In this document: positions 11,133 through 20,071 of the stretch, piece by piece
How the letters are laid out: every line of letters begins with the position of its first letter
How positions within the stretch are numbered: the stretch's first letter is position 1
Assembly (NCBI RefSeq): GCF_002157625.1
Contig: NZ_BDMM01000001.1
Span: forward strand, 372,001 to 436,000
Length of the DNA stretch: 64,000 nt
Direction of reading: 5' to 3'
Source: Brevundimonas sp. SH203
Lineage (GTDB): Bacteria; Pseudomonadota; Alphaproteobacteria; Caulobacterales; Caulobacteraceae
Translations under genes and position numbers: made by a program
Notes under the pieces: generated by a model
What the model was told of the DNA's origin: nothing
Seen by the model: only the letters and a program-made list of their open reading frames with translations
The model's database searches: none

Positions 11133-12164
11133 TCAGTCGAAGGGTCGCAGAGGCGCCCGGCGCAGCGCCGCCAGATTGGCGGAGTCGGTGCAGAAACAGA
11201 CGGTTCGCAGCTGGCGCATCACCTGCTGAAAATGTGCGATCACCGCCTCGGTCGAGGTCGCGGCCGCCGCCAGGACGCCCGCCGCCTGCCCCACCAGATC
11301 GGCGCCCAGCCGAATCGCCTTGGCCGCATCCACCCCGTCGCGGACGCCGCCGGAACCGATGATGACGGCTTCCGGGCAGGCGCGACGGACGTCGACGAGG
11401 GCCTGGGCGGTCGGCGCGCCCCAGTCGGAGAAGGCGGCGGCGTGGGCCTTGTCCAACGGGTCCGACGCCCGCTCGCCCTCCACCAGCGCCCAGTTGGTCC
11501 CGCCCGCGCCCGCGACGTCCACCGCCGCCGCGCCCATGTCGATCAGCCGCCGGGCGGTGCGGCCGGACAGGCCCGCGCCGGTTTCCTTCACCACGACCGG
11601 CGCCTCAAGCTTCAGGATCAAAGCCTCCAGCGCCGCGCCCACGCCCCACCAATCGCGATCGCCCTCGGGCTGACACGCCTCCTGCAGCGGGTTCAGGTGA
11701 ACGACCAGGGCGTCGGCGTCGATCATGTCCATGGCTCGCCGCGCCTCGTCCGGGCCGAAGCCGCGCGTCAGCTGGGCCGCGCCGATGTTGGACAGGATCA
11801 CCGTGTCGGGCGCGCGGCGACGCAGCGTCCGGTCCAGACCGGCTTCGGCCCCGCCCTCGATCGCGGCCCGCTGCGATCCCACCGCCAGGGCGACGCCCAG
11901 ATGCTGGGCCGCCTCGGCCAGACGGGCGTTGATCGCCTCGGCCCGACTGGGGCCGCCGGTCATGGCGCTGATCAGCAGGGGCGCCTTCAGCCGCCGTCCC
12001 AGGAAGTCGGCGCCCAGGTCGATCTTGTCGTGGTCGAGGTCCGGCAGGGCCTCATGCACGAAATGCACGCGGTCGAAACCGGCTTCTCGCGCATGACGCC
12101 CCCGCCCCGCCAGAACGACGTCCAGATGCTGGTCCTTCCGATCGGGCGGGGCGGCGTCGCTCAT
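11133..12164 (-). CDS. fni: Isopentenyl-diphosphate delta-isomerase, type 2 (FMN-dependent)
   Basis: 343 aa. It interconverts isopentenyl and dimethylallyl diphosphate using reduced FMN, feeding isoprenoid (for example carotenoid or quinone) synthesis. Motifs of the TIM-barrel flavoprotein: RKDQHLDVVL at the N-terminus, LISAMTGG, VVVKETGAGLS, AGAGGTNWA and the phosphate-binding GSGGVRDGVDAAKAI. The ATG at 12164 is five bases after the stop of the upstream PPC-repeat gene; longer frames would extend into that gene. The two may be cotranscribed although no functional link is evident. Confidence 0.93.
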   Translation of the reverse strand: MSDAAPPDRKDQHLDVVLAGRGRHAREAGFDRVHFVHEALPDLDHDKIDLGADFLGRRLKAPLLISAMTGGPSRAEAINARLAEAAQHLGVALAVGSQRAAIEGGAEAGLDRTLRRRAPDTVILSNIGAAQLTRGFGPDEARRAMDMIDADALVVHLNPLQEACQPEGDRDWWGVGAALEALILKLEAPVVVKETGAGLSGRTARRLIDMGAAAVDVAGAGGTNWALVEGERASDPLDKAHAAAFSDWGAPTAQALVDVRRACPEAVIIGSGGVRDGVDAAKAIRLGADLVGQAAGVLAAAATSTEAVIAHFQQVMRQLRTVCFCTDSANLAALRRAPLRPFD

Positions 12165-12169
12165 GCGGA

Positions 12170-14053
12170 TTACTGGGACGACGTCTGGCTCCGCGCCTCG
12201 CCGCTGCGCGTGCTGGCGGCGGGCTGGCGTTCGACCGTCAGGGCGTAGGCGCCCGTCTGGTTCGGGCCATAGGCGCGGGCGCGCACGACATACCAACCGT
12301 CGTCCGGCGCGGTCCAATCCAGCTTGGCATGGGCGTCCGACAGGCCGTCGTCGTCCGTCGCCAGGCTGGAGAAATCGCCGTCATCGTCCTGTCGGCCCAG
12401 ATCGATGAAGGAATCGAAGGCGTTGGACACCATGGTCAGCCGTAGCTTCTCATCCTTCTTGGCCTGGAAGCGATAGGCGTCGAAATAGGCGCCTTCGTCC
12501 GTCATGGCCGACGCCGCCTTCAACACTCCGCGCACGGTCGAACCGACCAGCAGGCTGCCGGGCTTGGGCTCCGGCCCGCGATCCGACAGTTCGAAGGAAT
12601 ACAGGCCCTTGCCGTCGCCGCTCAGCGGCATGGCGCGCACGACGTAATCGCCGTCGTCCGGCAGGGTGAAGGTCAGGCGCGAATCCGTGCCCTCGGCCAG
12701 GCCGTCGTCGTCGCTGGCCAGAACCTCGAAGTCCTCGCCCGCCTTGCCGATCTCCAGATAGGCGTCGAAGTCGCCCGAACGCAGGATCGCCTGGACCCGC
12801 TGGCCCTTGGTCCCGCTGAACGTATAGGCGTGATAGTGTTTGCCGTCGTCGCCCTGCGGGTCCGCATCGGTGATCTCGCCCTCTGCGGTCTGGCCGAAGA
12901 CGGCGGGCGTGGGCGGCGGCGGCGGGGCCGTCTCCGTCAGCTTCAAGGTATAGTCGCCCTCGGCCTCGTCGCCGAAACCGCGGGCTTCGATGATGTAGTC
13001 GCCATCGGCGTCCAGGGTGCGGCCGATGCGCGAATCGGTGCCCGAGCCCGCGCCGTCGTCGTCTTCCGCCACCGTCGTCCCGTCCGAGGCGCGGCGCAGC
13101 GTCAGATAGGTGTCGAACTCGCTGGACTTCATCTCGATGGCGATGCGCTGGCCGGCGGTTCCGGTGAAGCGATAGGTGTCGGCGCGCTGGCCGGCGTCGT
13201 TCGTGGCGCTTTGTGCGTTCAGTTCGCCCTTCACATCGTCGCCGACCGCGATCGGCTTGGACGGCGGAGCGGGCGGCGCCTCGGCGAGACCCAGCTCATA
13301 ACGCCCCAGCCGCTCGTCTATGCCGGTGGCGCGGATGATGTATTCGCCCGCCGACGGGGCCGTGAAGATCAGGCGCGAGTTCAGCCCGCCGCCCGCCGCA
13401 TCGTCGTTGTTGGCGATCTCGGTGAAGTCCGGCCCGTTCATCCGGCCGACCCGCACCAGGGGATCGATGTCGCTGGAATCCAGGGTGATGACGAAACGGT
13501 CGCCCGCGTTTGCGCGGAAGGCGTAGGCATCGTAGCGGCCGCCGTCCTCCTGCTCGGGATCGCGGTCCGTCAGCTCGCCGCTGACGGTCGAACCGACGCG
13601 AATGCCGGTCGGGCGCGGGGCGCGCGGTGCGGGCGGGCGCTCCTGCAGCGACAGCCGATAGTCGCCGCCGTCCAGTCCGCTGAGCGTGCGCGCCCTCAAC
13701 ACATAGACGCCGTCCCGTTCGGGCGTGAAACGCAGGCGGGCGTTGGTGCCGTCGCCCAGACCGTCGTCGTCCTGGGCCAGGGCGTCGCCCGTTGCGCCGT
13801 CGGCATAGACCTCCAGATAGGCGTCAAACGCATCGGAGCGCAGAACGGCCTCCAGACGCTGGCCGGCCCGAGCCTGGAACCGATAGTCGTCGTAGCGATA
13901 TTCGTCGTCCGCCGCCCTGGCGTCGCCGTCCGTCAGGGCGCCGTTGACGCTGGCGCCGATCCGCAGGGGTTGGGCCTCCTGCGCCAGGGCGTGACCTGCG
14001 GCTCCGATCAGGGCGATCAGGCTGACGGCGGCGGCGAGCGAGGGACGGCTCAT
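12170..14053 (-). CDS. Secreted protein with five tandem PPC (pre-peptidase C-terminal) domains
   Basis: 627 aa. A signal peptide (about residues 1-24, ending AHALAQ-like) is followed by five copies of a domain of roughly 110 residues beginning near 30, 150, 262, 375 and 495. Each copy reads approximately: Y-D-A-Y-x-F, then G-Q-R, then F-D-(A/S/T)-Y-(L/I), an acidic DDDG-(L/A)-x-(D/E)-G-(T/L)-(N/D)-(S/A)-R loop, then D-G-x-Y-x-(V/I)-R-A. Such PPC beta-sandwich domains usually hang off secreted peptidases and are removed after export; here there is no catalytic domain at all. The acidic loops suggest calcium binding. Likely periplasmic or surface-located. Proline-rich linkers (PPAPRAPRP, PPPPPTP) separate the repeats. 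Function unknown. Confidence 0.85.
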   Translation of the reverse strand: MSRPSLAAAVSLIALIGAAGHALAQEAQPLRIGASVNGALTDGDARAADDEYRYDDYRFQARAGQRLEAVLRSDAFDAYLEVYADGATGDALAQDDDGLGDGTNARLRFTPERDGVYVLRARTLSGLDGGDYRLSLQERPPAPRAPRPTGIRVGSTVSGELTDRDPEQEDGGRYDAYAFRANAGDRFVITLDSSDIDPLVRVGRMNGPDFTEIANNDDAAGGGLNSRLIFTAPSAGEYIIRATGIDERLGRYELGLAEAPPAPPSKPIAVGDDVKGELNAQSATNDAGQRADTYRFTGTAGQRIAIEMKSSEFDTYLTLRRASDGTTVAEDDDGAGSGTDSRIGRTLDADGDYIIEARGFGDEAEGDYTLKLTETAPPPPPTPAVFGQTAEGEITDADPQGDDGKHYHAYTFSGTKGQRVQAILRSGDFDAYLEIGKAGEDFEVLASDDDGLAEGTDSRLTFTLPDDGDYVVRAMPLSGDGKGLYSFELSDRGPEPKPGSLLVGSTVRGVLKAASAMTDEGAYFDAYRFQAKKDEKLRLTMVSNAFDSFIDLGRQDDDGDFSSLATDDDGLSDAHAKLDWTAPDDGWYVVRARAYGPNQTGAYALTVERQPAASTRSGEARSQTSSQ

Positions 14054-14147
14054 GAATTTCTCCAGCTTTGGACCGGGATCATAGACGACGAACCGCCGCG
14101 GCTGTAAATCGCCGCCATCCTGAAATTTCCCGCCAGACGGAGCCGCC

Positions 14148-15068
14148 ATGTCGGTCGAACCCCAGTCCGCGACCCTGATCGACGGCAAGGCCTTTTCCGC
14201 AACGCTGGTCCAGCGCGTCGCCGCCGCCGTCGAGCGCCTTGAGGCGGATCACGGCGTCAAACCCGGTCTGGCGGTCGTCATCGTCGGCGAGGACCCCGCC
14301 AGCCAGATCTATGTCCGCAACAAGGGCGAGACGACCCTGCGCGCCGGTATGCGATCCGACACCCATCGTCTGGCCGAGACGACCAGCCAGGCCGAGCTTC
14401 TGGCCTTGATCGCCCAGTTGAACGCCGATGCGGGCATCCACGGCATTCTGGTTCAACTGCCCCTGCCTGCCTACATCGACGCGACCGTGGTGCTGGACGC
14501 CATCGCCCCGGACAAGGACGTGGACGGGTTCCACGTCGTCAACGCCGGTCGCCTGGCCGTGGGTCTGCCGGGCCTTGTGCCCTGCACGCCGCTGGGCTGT
14601 CTGATGCTGCTGAAGGATCAGCTGGGCGATCTGTCGGGCCTGAACGCGGTCGTGGTGGGCCGATCCAACATCGTGGGCAAGCCGATGGCGCAACTGCTGC
14701 TGGGTGAAAGCTGCACCGTCACCATCGCCCATTCGCGCACCCGCGACCTGCCGGCCGTCTGCCGCGAGGCCGATATTCTGGTGGCGGCGGTCGGACGGCC
14801 CGAGATGATCCGAAACGACTGGATCAAGCCCGGCGCCACGGTCATCGACGTCGGCATCAACCGCGTGCCGTCCGCCGATCCGGTCAAGGCCGCCGAGGGC
14901 AAGACCCGCGTCGTCGGCGATGTGGCCAAGACGGCCGTGGAGGTCGCCGGCCGCCTGACCCCGGTTCCCGGCGGCGTCGGCCCCATGACCATCGCCTGTC
15001 TGCTGGCAAACACCTATTCGGCCGCCTGCCGCATCAACAATATCGAACCGGAGCCATTGGGCGCTTGA
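14148..15068 (+). CDS. folD: Bifunctional methylenetetrahydrofolate dehydrogenase/cyclohydrolase
   Basis: 306 aa. It interconverts 5,10-methylene-, 5,10-methenyl- and 10-formyl-tetrahydrofolate with NADP, supplying one-carbon units. Signatures: [14 protein letters not shown] with the catalytic lysine, [23 protein letters not shown], the NADP-binding [15 protein letters not shown], and the C-terminal [12 protein letters not shown]. Divergent from the PPC-repeat gene, leaving a 94-bp intergenic gap that must hold both promoters. Confidence 0.97.
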   Translation: MSVEPQSATLIDGKAFSATLVQRVAAAVERLEADHGVKPGLAVVIVGEDPASQIYVRNKGETTLRAGMRSDTHRLAETTSQAELLALIAQLNADAGIHGILVQLPLPAYIDATVVLDAIAPDKDVDGFHVVNAGRLAVGLPGLVPCTPLGCLMLLKDQLGDLSGLNAVVVGRSNIVGKPMAQLLLGESCTVTIAHSRTRDLPAVCREADILVAAVGRPEMIRNDWIKPGATVIDVGINRVPSADPVKAAEGKTRVVGDVAKTAVEVAGRLTPVPGGVGPMTIACLLANTYSAACRINNIEPEPLGA

Positions 15069-15129
15069 TGCATTGTCGCGGCGGGCCGATATTCGGCCCA
15101 ACGGCGATCGTCGCCGACAGGGAGATGTC

Positions 15130-15813
15130 ATGGTCCGCCTCAACGCTCGCGCGCTCGCCGTCGGCGCCGTCCTTCTGATCACGCCTGCGGCCGCCGGTTG
15201 CGGCTACAACACCATTCCGACCAAGCAGGAGCGCGCCGAGGCCGCCTGGGCCGACGTGCAGAGCCAGTATCAGCGCCGCGCCGATCTGGTTCCCAATCTG
15301 GTCGCCACCGTCCAGGGCGCGGCGATCCAGGAGCGCACCACCCTGACGGACGTGATCAACGCCCGCGCCCGCGCCACCTCGGTCAACGTCTCGGCCAGCG
15401 ACCTGAACAACCCTCAAGCCTTCCAGCAGTATCAGGAGGCCCAAGGCCAGCTGTCCGGCGCCCTGTCGCGCCTGCTGGTCACGGTGGAAGCCTATCCCCA
15501 GCTTCAGGCCAACCAGAACTTCCTGACGCTGCAGTCGCAGCTGGAAGGCACCGAGAACCGCATCCAGATCGCCCGCCGCGACTATAACGAGGCCGTGCGC
15601 GACTATAACACCACCCTGCGCACCTTCCCGCAGGTGATCTGGGCCAAGACTCTGCACGGCGGTTCCAAGCCCATGCAGCTGTTCACCGCCACCGCCTCCG
15701 CCCAGTCGGCGCCGCAGGTCAACTTCAACCTGAACGCCCCGCCGTCCAACGCCTCCGCGCCCGGCGGCGGCGCGCCCGCCGTCGCGCCCGGTTCCACCCC
15801 GCCGGCCCAGTGA
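15130..15813 (+). CDS. lemA: LemA family protein, predicted lipoprotein
   Basis: 227 aa. Hydrophobic N-terminal segment ending in AAAGC-GYN, a plausible lipobox, then the LemA core (QYQRRADLVPNLVATVQGAA, RARATSVNV, LSRLLVTVEAYPQL, NRIQIARRDYNEAV) which forms a helical bundle. The tail of about 50 residues is low-complexity Ala/Pro/Gly. ATG at 15130 is preceded by GGGAGATG; an upstream TTG start would lack a signal. It overlaps the next gene (GTGA), so it forms an operon with two TPM-domain proteins. LemA/TPM pairs are common, and their role in envelope processes is not well defined. Confidence 0.88.
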   Translation: MVRLNARALAVGAVLLITPAAAGCGYNTIPTKQERAEAAWADVQSQYQRRADLVPNLVATVQGAAIQERTTLTDVINARARATSVNVSASDLNNPQAFQQYQEAQGQLSGALSRLLVTVEAYPQLQANQNFLTLQSQLEGTENRIQIARRDYNEAVRDYNTTLRTFPQVIWAKTLHGGSKPMQLFTATASAQSAPQVNFNLNAPPSNASAPGGGAPAVAPGSTPPAQ

Positions 15814-16643
15814 CACGCCCTCACGCGCCGGGGCGACGTCCGACCGGCGTCGCCGCCTGGCTGATCGGCCTGGCCGTCGTCCTGCTGTTCGCCGTTCCGG
15901 CGATGGCGCAGTCCAGGATCGCGTTTCCACCCCTGACCGGCCGCGTGGTCGATCAGGCGGGTCTGCTCGATCCCGCGACCGAACAGGCCCTGACCGAAAA
16001 GCTGGCGGCGCTTGAGGCCGCGACCAGCGATCAGCTGGTCGTCGTCACCGTCAGCAGCCTTCAGGACCAGGAGATCGAGGACTACGGCTATCAGCTGGGT
16101 CGCGCCTGGGGCATCGGTCAGAAGGAAAACGACAACGGCGCGCTGCTGATCGTCGCGCCCAATGAGCGCAAGGTCCGGGTCGAGGTCGGCTATGGGCTGG
16201 AGCCGATCCTGACGGACGCCTTCTCGTCCCAGGTCATCCGAGACGACATCCTGCCGTCCTTCCGCGACGGCGATTACAAGACCGGCGTGGTCAAGGGCGT
16301 GGACGCCCTGATCGCCCAGCTTTCGCTGGACCCGGCCGAGGCCCAGGCCCGCGCCAAGGCCGTCGCCGACCAGCAGACGACGCATAAGGGCGGATCGATC
16401 GCGCCCCTGATGATCGTGGCGCTGATCTTCCTGTTCATGTTCATGGCCGCCGCACGCTCGGGTCGCGGGCGGCGCAGCGGCGTAGGCTCGGTCCTGCTGT
16501 GGGCCGCGTCAGAGGCGCTGCGCAACTCGGGCCGGGACGGCGGCGACTGGGGCGGCGGCGGAGGCGGCGGGTTCGGAGGCGGGGGCGGTTTCGGCGGCGG
16601 CGGCGGCGGGTTCGGCGGCGGCGGAGCATCGGGAGGATGGTGA
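15810..16643 (+). CDS. TPM domain protein with glycine-rich tail (YgcG-like)
   Basis: 277 aa. A signal or anchor segment at about 13-33, then a TPM (TPM_phosphatase) domain at about 40-165 containing VVDQAGLLDP, LVVVTVSSLQ, NDNGALLIVAPNERKVRVEVGYGLE. A second transmembrane segment lies near 200-218 (IAPLMIVALIFLFMFMAA), followed by a tail of about 40 residues that is mostly Gly with Phe (GGGGGFGG-type repeats). The topology suggests a periplasmic TPM domain anchored in the inner membrane. The GTG start overlaps the lemA stop. Related to YgcG/MET-like proteins; biochemical activity uncertain. Confidence 0.85.
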   Translation: MTRPHAPGRRPTGVAAWLIGLAVVLLFAVPAMAQSRIAFPPLTGRVVDQAGLLDPATEQALTEKLAALEAATSDQLVVVTVSSLQDQEIEDYGYQLGRAWGIGQKENDNGALLIVAPNERKVRVEVGYGLEPILTDAFSSQVIRDDILPSFRDGDYKTGVVKGVDALIAQLSLDPAEAQARAKAVADQQTTHKGGSIAPLMIVALIFLFMFMAAARSGRGRRSGVGSVLLWAASEALRNSGRDGGDWGGGGGGGFGGGGGFGGGGGGFGGGGASGGW

Positions 16644-17320
16644 TGCAGATCTCGGACAGCGACCGCACCCGCATCGCAGAGGCCATCGCCGGCGCCGAAG
16701 AACAGACCTCGGGCGAAATCTTCTGCGTCGTGTCGCGGCGGGTCTCGTCCTATCTGGACGTCAGTCTGGCGTGGGCGGCCGGCGCCGCCCTGATCGCGCC
16801 CATCGTCTTCGTCCCCCTCGTTCTGGACCTGCGCTGGCCCGTCGGCGGATGGGAGGCGGCGCATCAGGCGGCCGAGGCGGCGAGCACCGGACAGGCCCTG
16901 GCGATTTACGCCCTGTCCCAGGCGGTGGTGTTCGTCGGCGTCTTCCTGCTGACGCGGATTCCGGCGCTGCGTCGTCTGGCGACGCCCGCCGGCGTGCGGC
17001 GCGGCCGGGTGCGAAAGGCGGCCCTGCAGCAGTTCCTGGCCCACGGCGTCCATGTGACGCGCGAACGCACCGGCGTCCTGATCTTCGCCGCCTTGGACGA
17101 ACATCAGGTCGAGCTGATCGCCGACGAAGGCATCCACGCCAAGGTGGAGGAAGGCGCCTGGGCCCAGGCCGTCGCCGCATTGACCCGAGAGTTGCGCGCC
17201 GACAAGCCCGTCGAAGGCTTTTCCGCCGCCATCGGCCTGTGCGGCCAGATGCTGGCCCGGCATTTCCCGCCGCGCGCGGACAACCCCAATGAGTTGCCGG
17301 ATCATCTGATCCTGCTGTGA
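16643..17320 (+). CDS. Second TPM domain membrane protein
   Basis: 225 aa. The N-terminus is a short TPM-like part (RIAEAIAGAEEQTSGEIFCVVSRR), then two hydrophobic segments (about residues 41-63 and 90-112) and a C-terminal TPM half (LQQFLAHGVHVTRERTGVLIFAALDEHQVELIADEGIHAKV). The TPM fold is therefore split by an inserted membrane hairpin, the usual design of this subfamily. The ATG at 16643 has GGGAGG six bases upstream and overlaps the previous stop; ATG at 16637 is possible. Third gene of the lemA operon. Confidence 0.85.
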   Translation: MQISDSDRTRIAEAIAGAEEQTSGEIFCVVSRRVSSYLDVSLAWAAGAALIAPIVFVPLVLDLRWPVGGWEAAHQAAEAASTGQALAIYALSQAVVFVGVFLLTRIPALRRLATPAGVRRGRVRKAALQQFLAHGVHVTRERTGVLIFAALDEHQVELIADEGIHAKVEEGAWAQAVAALTRELRADKPVEGFSAAIGLCGQMLARHFPPRADNPNELPDHLILL

Positions 17321-17394
17321 ATCGTCGTATCGGGGTCGCAATCGAGGACCACAAGGCCTAGCCCACGGTCGAAGCCAGACGACATTCCCACGCC

Positions 17395-18132
17395 ATGCCC
17401 CGCCTTCTCACCTACAATGTCCACCGCTGCGTCGGCACAGACCGCCGGCTGGACGTCGAGCGCATCGTCGCCGTCATCGGCGAATACGAGCCGGACATCG
17501 TCTGCCTGCAGGAGCTGGATGTCGGGCGTTCGCGCACCAACGGCGTGGATCAGGCCCGCGCCATCGCCGACGGTCTGGTCATGACCTCGCGCTTTCATCC
17601 GGCGATGCGGATCGAGGCCGAACAGTATGGCGACGCCATCCTGACGGCGCACCCGGAACGACTGATCCGCGCCGACAGCCTGCCGACCGTCGCCGGCATT
17701 CCGGGGCTGGAGCCGCGCGGAGCCATCTGGTCCGAGATCCAGATCGACGGCGTGGCCCTGAACGTGTTCAACACCCATCTGGGTCTGGTGCCGCGCGAGC
17801 AGCGGTTACAGGCCGCAGCGCTGGCGGGTTCGGGCTGGCTGGGCGGCTGCACAGGCCCGACGCTGCTGGCGGGCGACTTCAACGCCACCTCGATCACCCG
17901 CCCCTATCAGACCCTGTGCCGCAGTCTTGAGGATTGCCAGCGTCAGCTGGGGCTGAAGCCCAGCGTGAAGACCTTCCCCTCGGCCTTTCCCGCCATCCGC
18001 ATCGACCACTGTTTCGTCAGCCCGCACATTCGCATCCGCGCGGTGCGCTCGGCCTTTTCGCCCCTCGCGCGGGTGGCGTCGGACCATTTGCCGCTCATCG
18101 TCGATTTCGACGTGGTTCAGCCCGGCGCCTGA
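17395..18132 (+). CDS. Endonuclease/exonuclease/phosphatase family protein
   Basis: 245 aa. Metal-dependent phosphodiesterase fold: LTYNVHRCVG at the N-terminus, CLQELD with the metal-binding Glu, NVFNTHLG, LLAGDFNA, and the terminal RIDHCFVS and ASDHLPL with the catalytic His. No signal peptide, so probably cytoplasmic. Substrate unknown; related proteins act on DNA, phospholipid head groups or other phosphodiesters. Its 3' end overlaps the 3' end of the convergent phospholipase D gene by 16 bp. Confidence 0.85.
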   Translation: MPRLLTYNVHRCVGTDRRLDVERIVAVIGEYEPDIVCLQELDVGRSRTNGVDQARAIADGLVMTSRFHPAMRIEAEQYGDAILTAHPERLIRADSLPTVAGIPGLEPRGAIWSEIQIDGVALNVFNTHLGLVPREQRLQAAALAGSGWLGGCTGPTLLAGDFNATSITRPYQTLCRSLEDCQRQLGLKPSVKTFPSAFPAIRIDHCFVSPHIRIRAVRSAFSPLARVASDHLPLIVDFDVVQPGA

Positions 18133-19595
18133 CCGCCTTCGGACGCCGGTCGCGTGCGGTGCGAGCGGTTCAGTCGTTTCCACGGTCGCCAGGCGTCGGT
18201 CGAGGATGTGGGATCACCCAGCTGCCACTCCGCGAACATCCGCTGGATGCGCGTCGGCGGGTCCGAGCCCAACGGCTTCAGCCGATCCGTCTCGAAGCTG
18301 CAGATCGCCTGACCGACCGAGCCGAACACCCCCTCCACCGCCGCATAGTCCTCGGTCGCCACGCCCAGCCAGTGGGCGATGGTGCGGTGGCGATGGGCGG
18401 TGATGACCGCACGACCCGCCGCATCGGTCGGCTCGGCGGCGATGTCGCATTCGGTGTCCAGCCCCATCGACCGATTGTTCAGATTGGTCGAGCCGATCCG
18501 CAGCAGCCGGTCGTCGATGATAGACATCTTGGCGTGGACGATGATCCGGTCGCCGTCCTCGGTCAGGGGCGCGAAGGCGAAGAACCGATTGTATTTGTCC
18601 GCCTGCTCCAGCCGATACAGCACCTCGGCGCGCGCGGTGTCCATCGTCAGGCTGTCGAACCAGCTGGGGCTCTTGGCCGTGGAGACGACGACGATCTGCG
18701 GCCCGTCCGGTTCGGCCAGACGCTGGGCCAGCGCCGCTGCGATCACGGGCGAGGTGAAATACTGGTTCTCCAGATAGATCAGCCGTCTGGCGCGTCGGAT
18801 CGATTCCAGATGCAGGGCCTCGCTCTCGCGCACCTCGCGCCGTCCGCCCCATTTGGGCTCGGTGCGGGCGATGCCGACCGGCACGTCGGTCATCTGCACC
18901 GGAACCCCGTCGGGCCAAGGATCGCCCTCGACCTCGTCGGGGATGGTGCGCTCCCAGGTGGCCTTGAACCAGCGTTCGCGCGCCAGATCGCCCAGCGCCC
19001 GCGCCGCCGGGCCGTCCATCACCGACATCACCTCGTGACGCGCCTTGCAGATCACGCCGCTGGGCAGGGCGCGACGCGGATCGCCGTCCAGATGCTCGTC
19101 GGAATCCCAGCGGTCGGTCGAGATGTCGCCCCCGCCGCAGAAGGCGATCTTGTCGTCGATCACCACGACCTTCTGATGGTGGCAGGCGCCGATGGGACCG
19201 GGCGAATCCAGCCGGAACTCCACCATCCGCTTGCGGAACCAGCGCTGGGCGCGATGGGGATAGAAGCCCTGCGACGCCGCGATCAGTAGCGGCGACTTCC
19301 AGATCAGCAGCCGCACGTCCAGGTCCGGCTTCTTCTTGACCAACATCCTCAGCTGCCGGCCGATCTCGGCGCTCTTGTCGCTCGGGCGCGTTTCGGGGTC
19401 CAGGTGGGTGCGCGGATCGAACTGCCAGCCCAGAAGGACGATGGACCGTTCCGCCTTCTGAATGGCCGAGGACAGGGCGTCGAAATAGGCTTCGTTTTCC
19501 ATCAGCACGGAAAACCGATGGGCGACCGCCGAGGTCCACAGACCCGGCCCCGGCTCCAGCAAACTGCCGTCGTAACTGTCGCCGCCTTGCCCCAT
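18117..19595 (-). CDS. Phospholipase D family protein
   Basis: 492 aa. Two HKD motifs, HHQKVVVIDD and HAKMSIIDDRLLRIGSTNLNNRS, form the phosphatidyl-transferase/phosphodiesterase active site; each is preceded by the usual ENQYFTS or LGWQFD segments. The size and paired motifs match bacterial PLD-like enzymes including cardiolipin-synthase relatives, but there is no N-terminal membrane anchor, so a soluble phospholipase is more likely. ATG at 19595 (MGQGG) chosen; upstream frame lacks family similarity. Neighbouring EEP hydrolase on the other strand could also act on lipid phosphodiesters, which is only a suggestion from proximity. Confidence 0.87.
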   Translation of the reverse strand: MGQGGDSYDGSLLEPGPGLWTSAVAHRFSVLMENEAYFDALSSAIQKAERSIVLLGWQFDPRTHLDPETRPSDKSAEIGRQLRMLVKKKPDLDVRLLIWKSPLLIAASQGFYPHRAQRWFRKRMVEFRLDSPGPIGACHHQKVVVIDDKIAFCGGGDISTDRWDSDEHLDGDPRRALPSGVICKARHEVMSVMDGPAARALGDLARERWFKATWERTIPDEVEGDPWPDGVPVQMTDVPVGIARTEPKWGGRREVRESEALHLESIRRARRLIYLENQYFTSPVIAAALAQRLAEPDGPQIVVVSTAKSPSWFDSLTMDTARAEVLYRLEQADKYNRFFAFAPLTEDGDRIIVHAKMSIIDDRLLRIGSTNLNNRSMGLDTECDIAAEPTDAAGRAVITAHRHRTIAHWLGVATEDYAAVEGVFGSVGQAICSFETDRLKPLGSDPPTRIQRMFAEWQLGDPTSSTDAWRPWKRLNRSHRTRPASEGGQAPG

Positions 19596-19766
19596 GCAAC
19601 CCCTTTGCCTGATTCGCGTGACACGGTGTCGGAGCGCCCTGTCCTCCGTTTCACGCGGTGGGCGCCGGGTCAATCTTTGACGGCGCGCGGCCATGAGGCG
19701 GGATTGTGACGTTCGTCGATCTGGGGCATAAGGTGCGGGGTGGTCGAGGCCGCGAGGGAGGGTGAA

Positions 19767-19946
19767 ATGCAGGGACTGATCGAGCTGATCGCCGGCTTCA
19801 TCGCGTTGCTGGCCGCGGCCGTCCTGTCGCAGTTCGGCGTGAACACCCACAACGCCAACCATTCCGACCGCGAGGTCCGCCGGGTCGTCGAATGTCAGGA
19901 CGCCGCCGCCTCAACGGCTGCGGTGGAAGGCAAGCGCGACTGCTGA
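19767..19946 (+). CDS. Small membrane protein, 59 aa
   Basis: MQGLIELIAGFIALLAAAVL forms one hydrophobic helix, followed by a polar tail ending GKRDC with many charged residues (NANHSDREVRRVVECQD). A strong ribosome site, GAGGGAGG, ends six to seven bases before the ATG, which favours this start over an in-frame GTG at 19740. It lies 125 bp upstream of the TipN-like gene on the same strand. Not recognised; the clean ribosome site and membrane-helix profile support a real gene. Confidence 0.6.
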   Translation: MQGLIELIAGFIALLAAAVLSQFGVNTHNANHSDREVRRVVECQDAAASTAAVEGKRDC

Positions 19947-20071
19947 GGCGGCGCTCGCTCGGGCGTCGATCGACAGCTTAGGCGCGCCAGCAGGTTCCGT
20001 CCGCCTCATTCCTGTTCTAGGGTCTCGAAGGCGCTGTCGGACGCCTGCGTAGAGATCGAGTTTTTGAGCTG

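Noticed and set aside
12830-14107. A 425-codon rightward frame across the PPC-repeat gene
   Set aside because: Antisense shadow of repeated domains; its apparent repetitiveness comes from the real gene.
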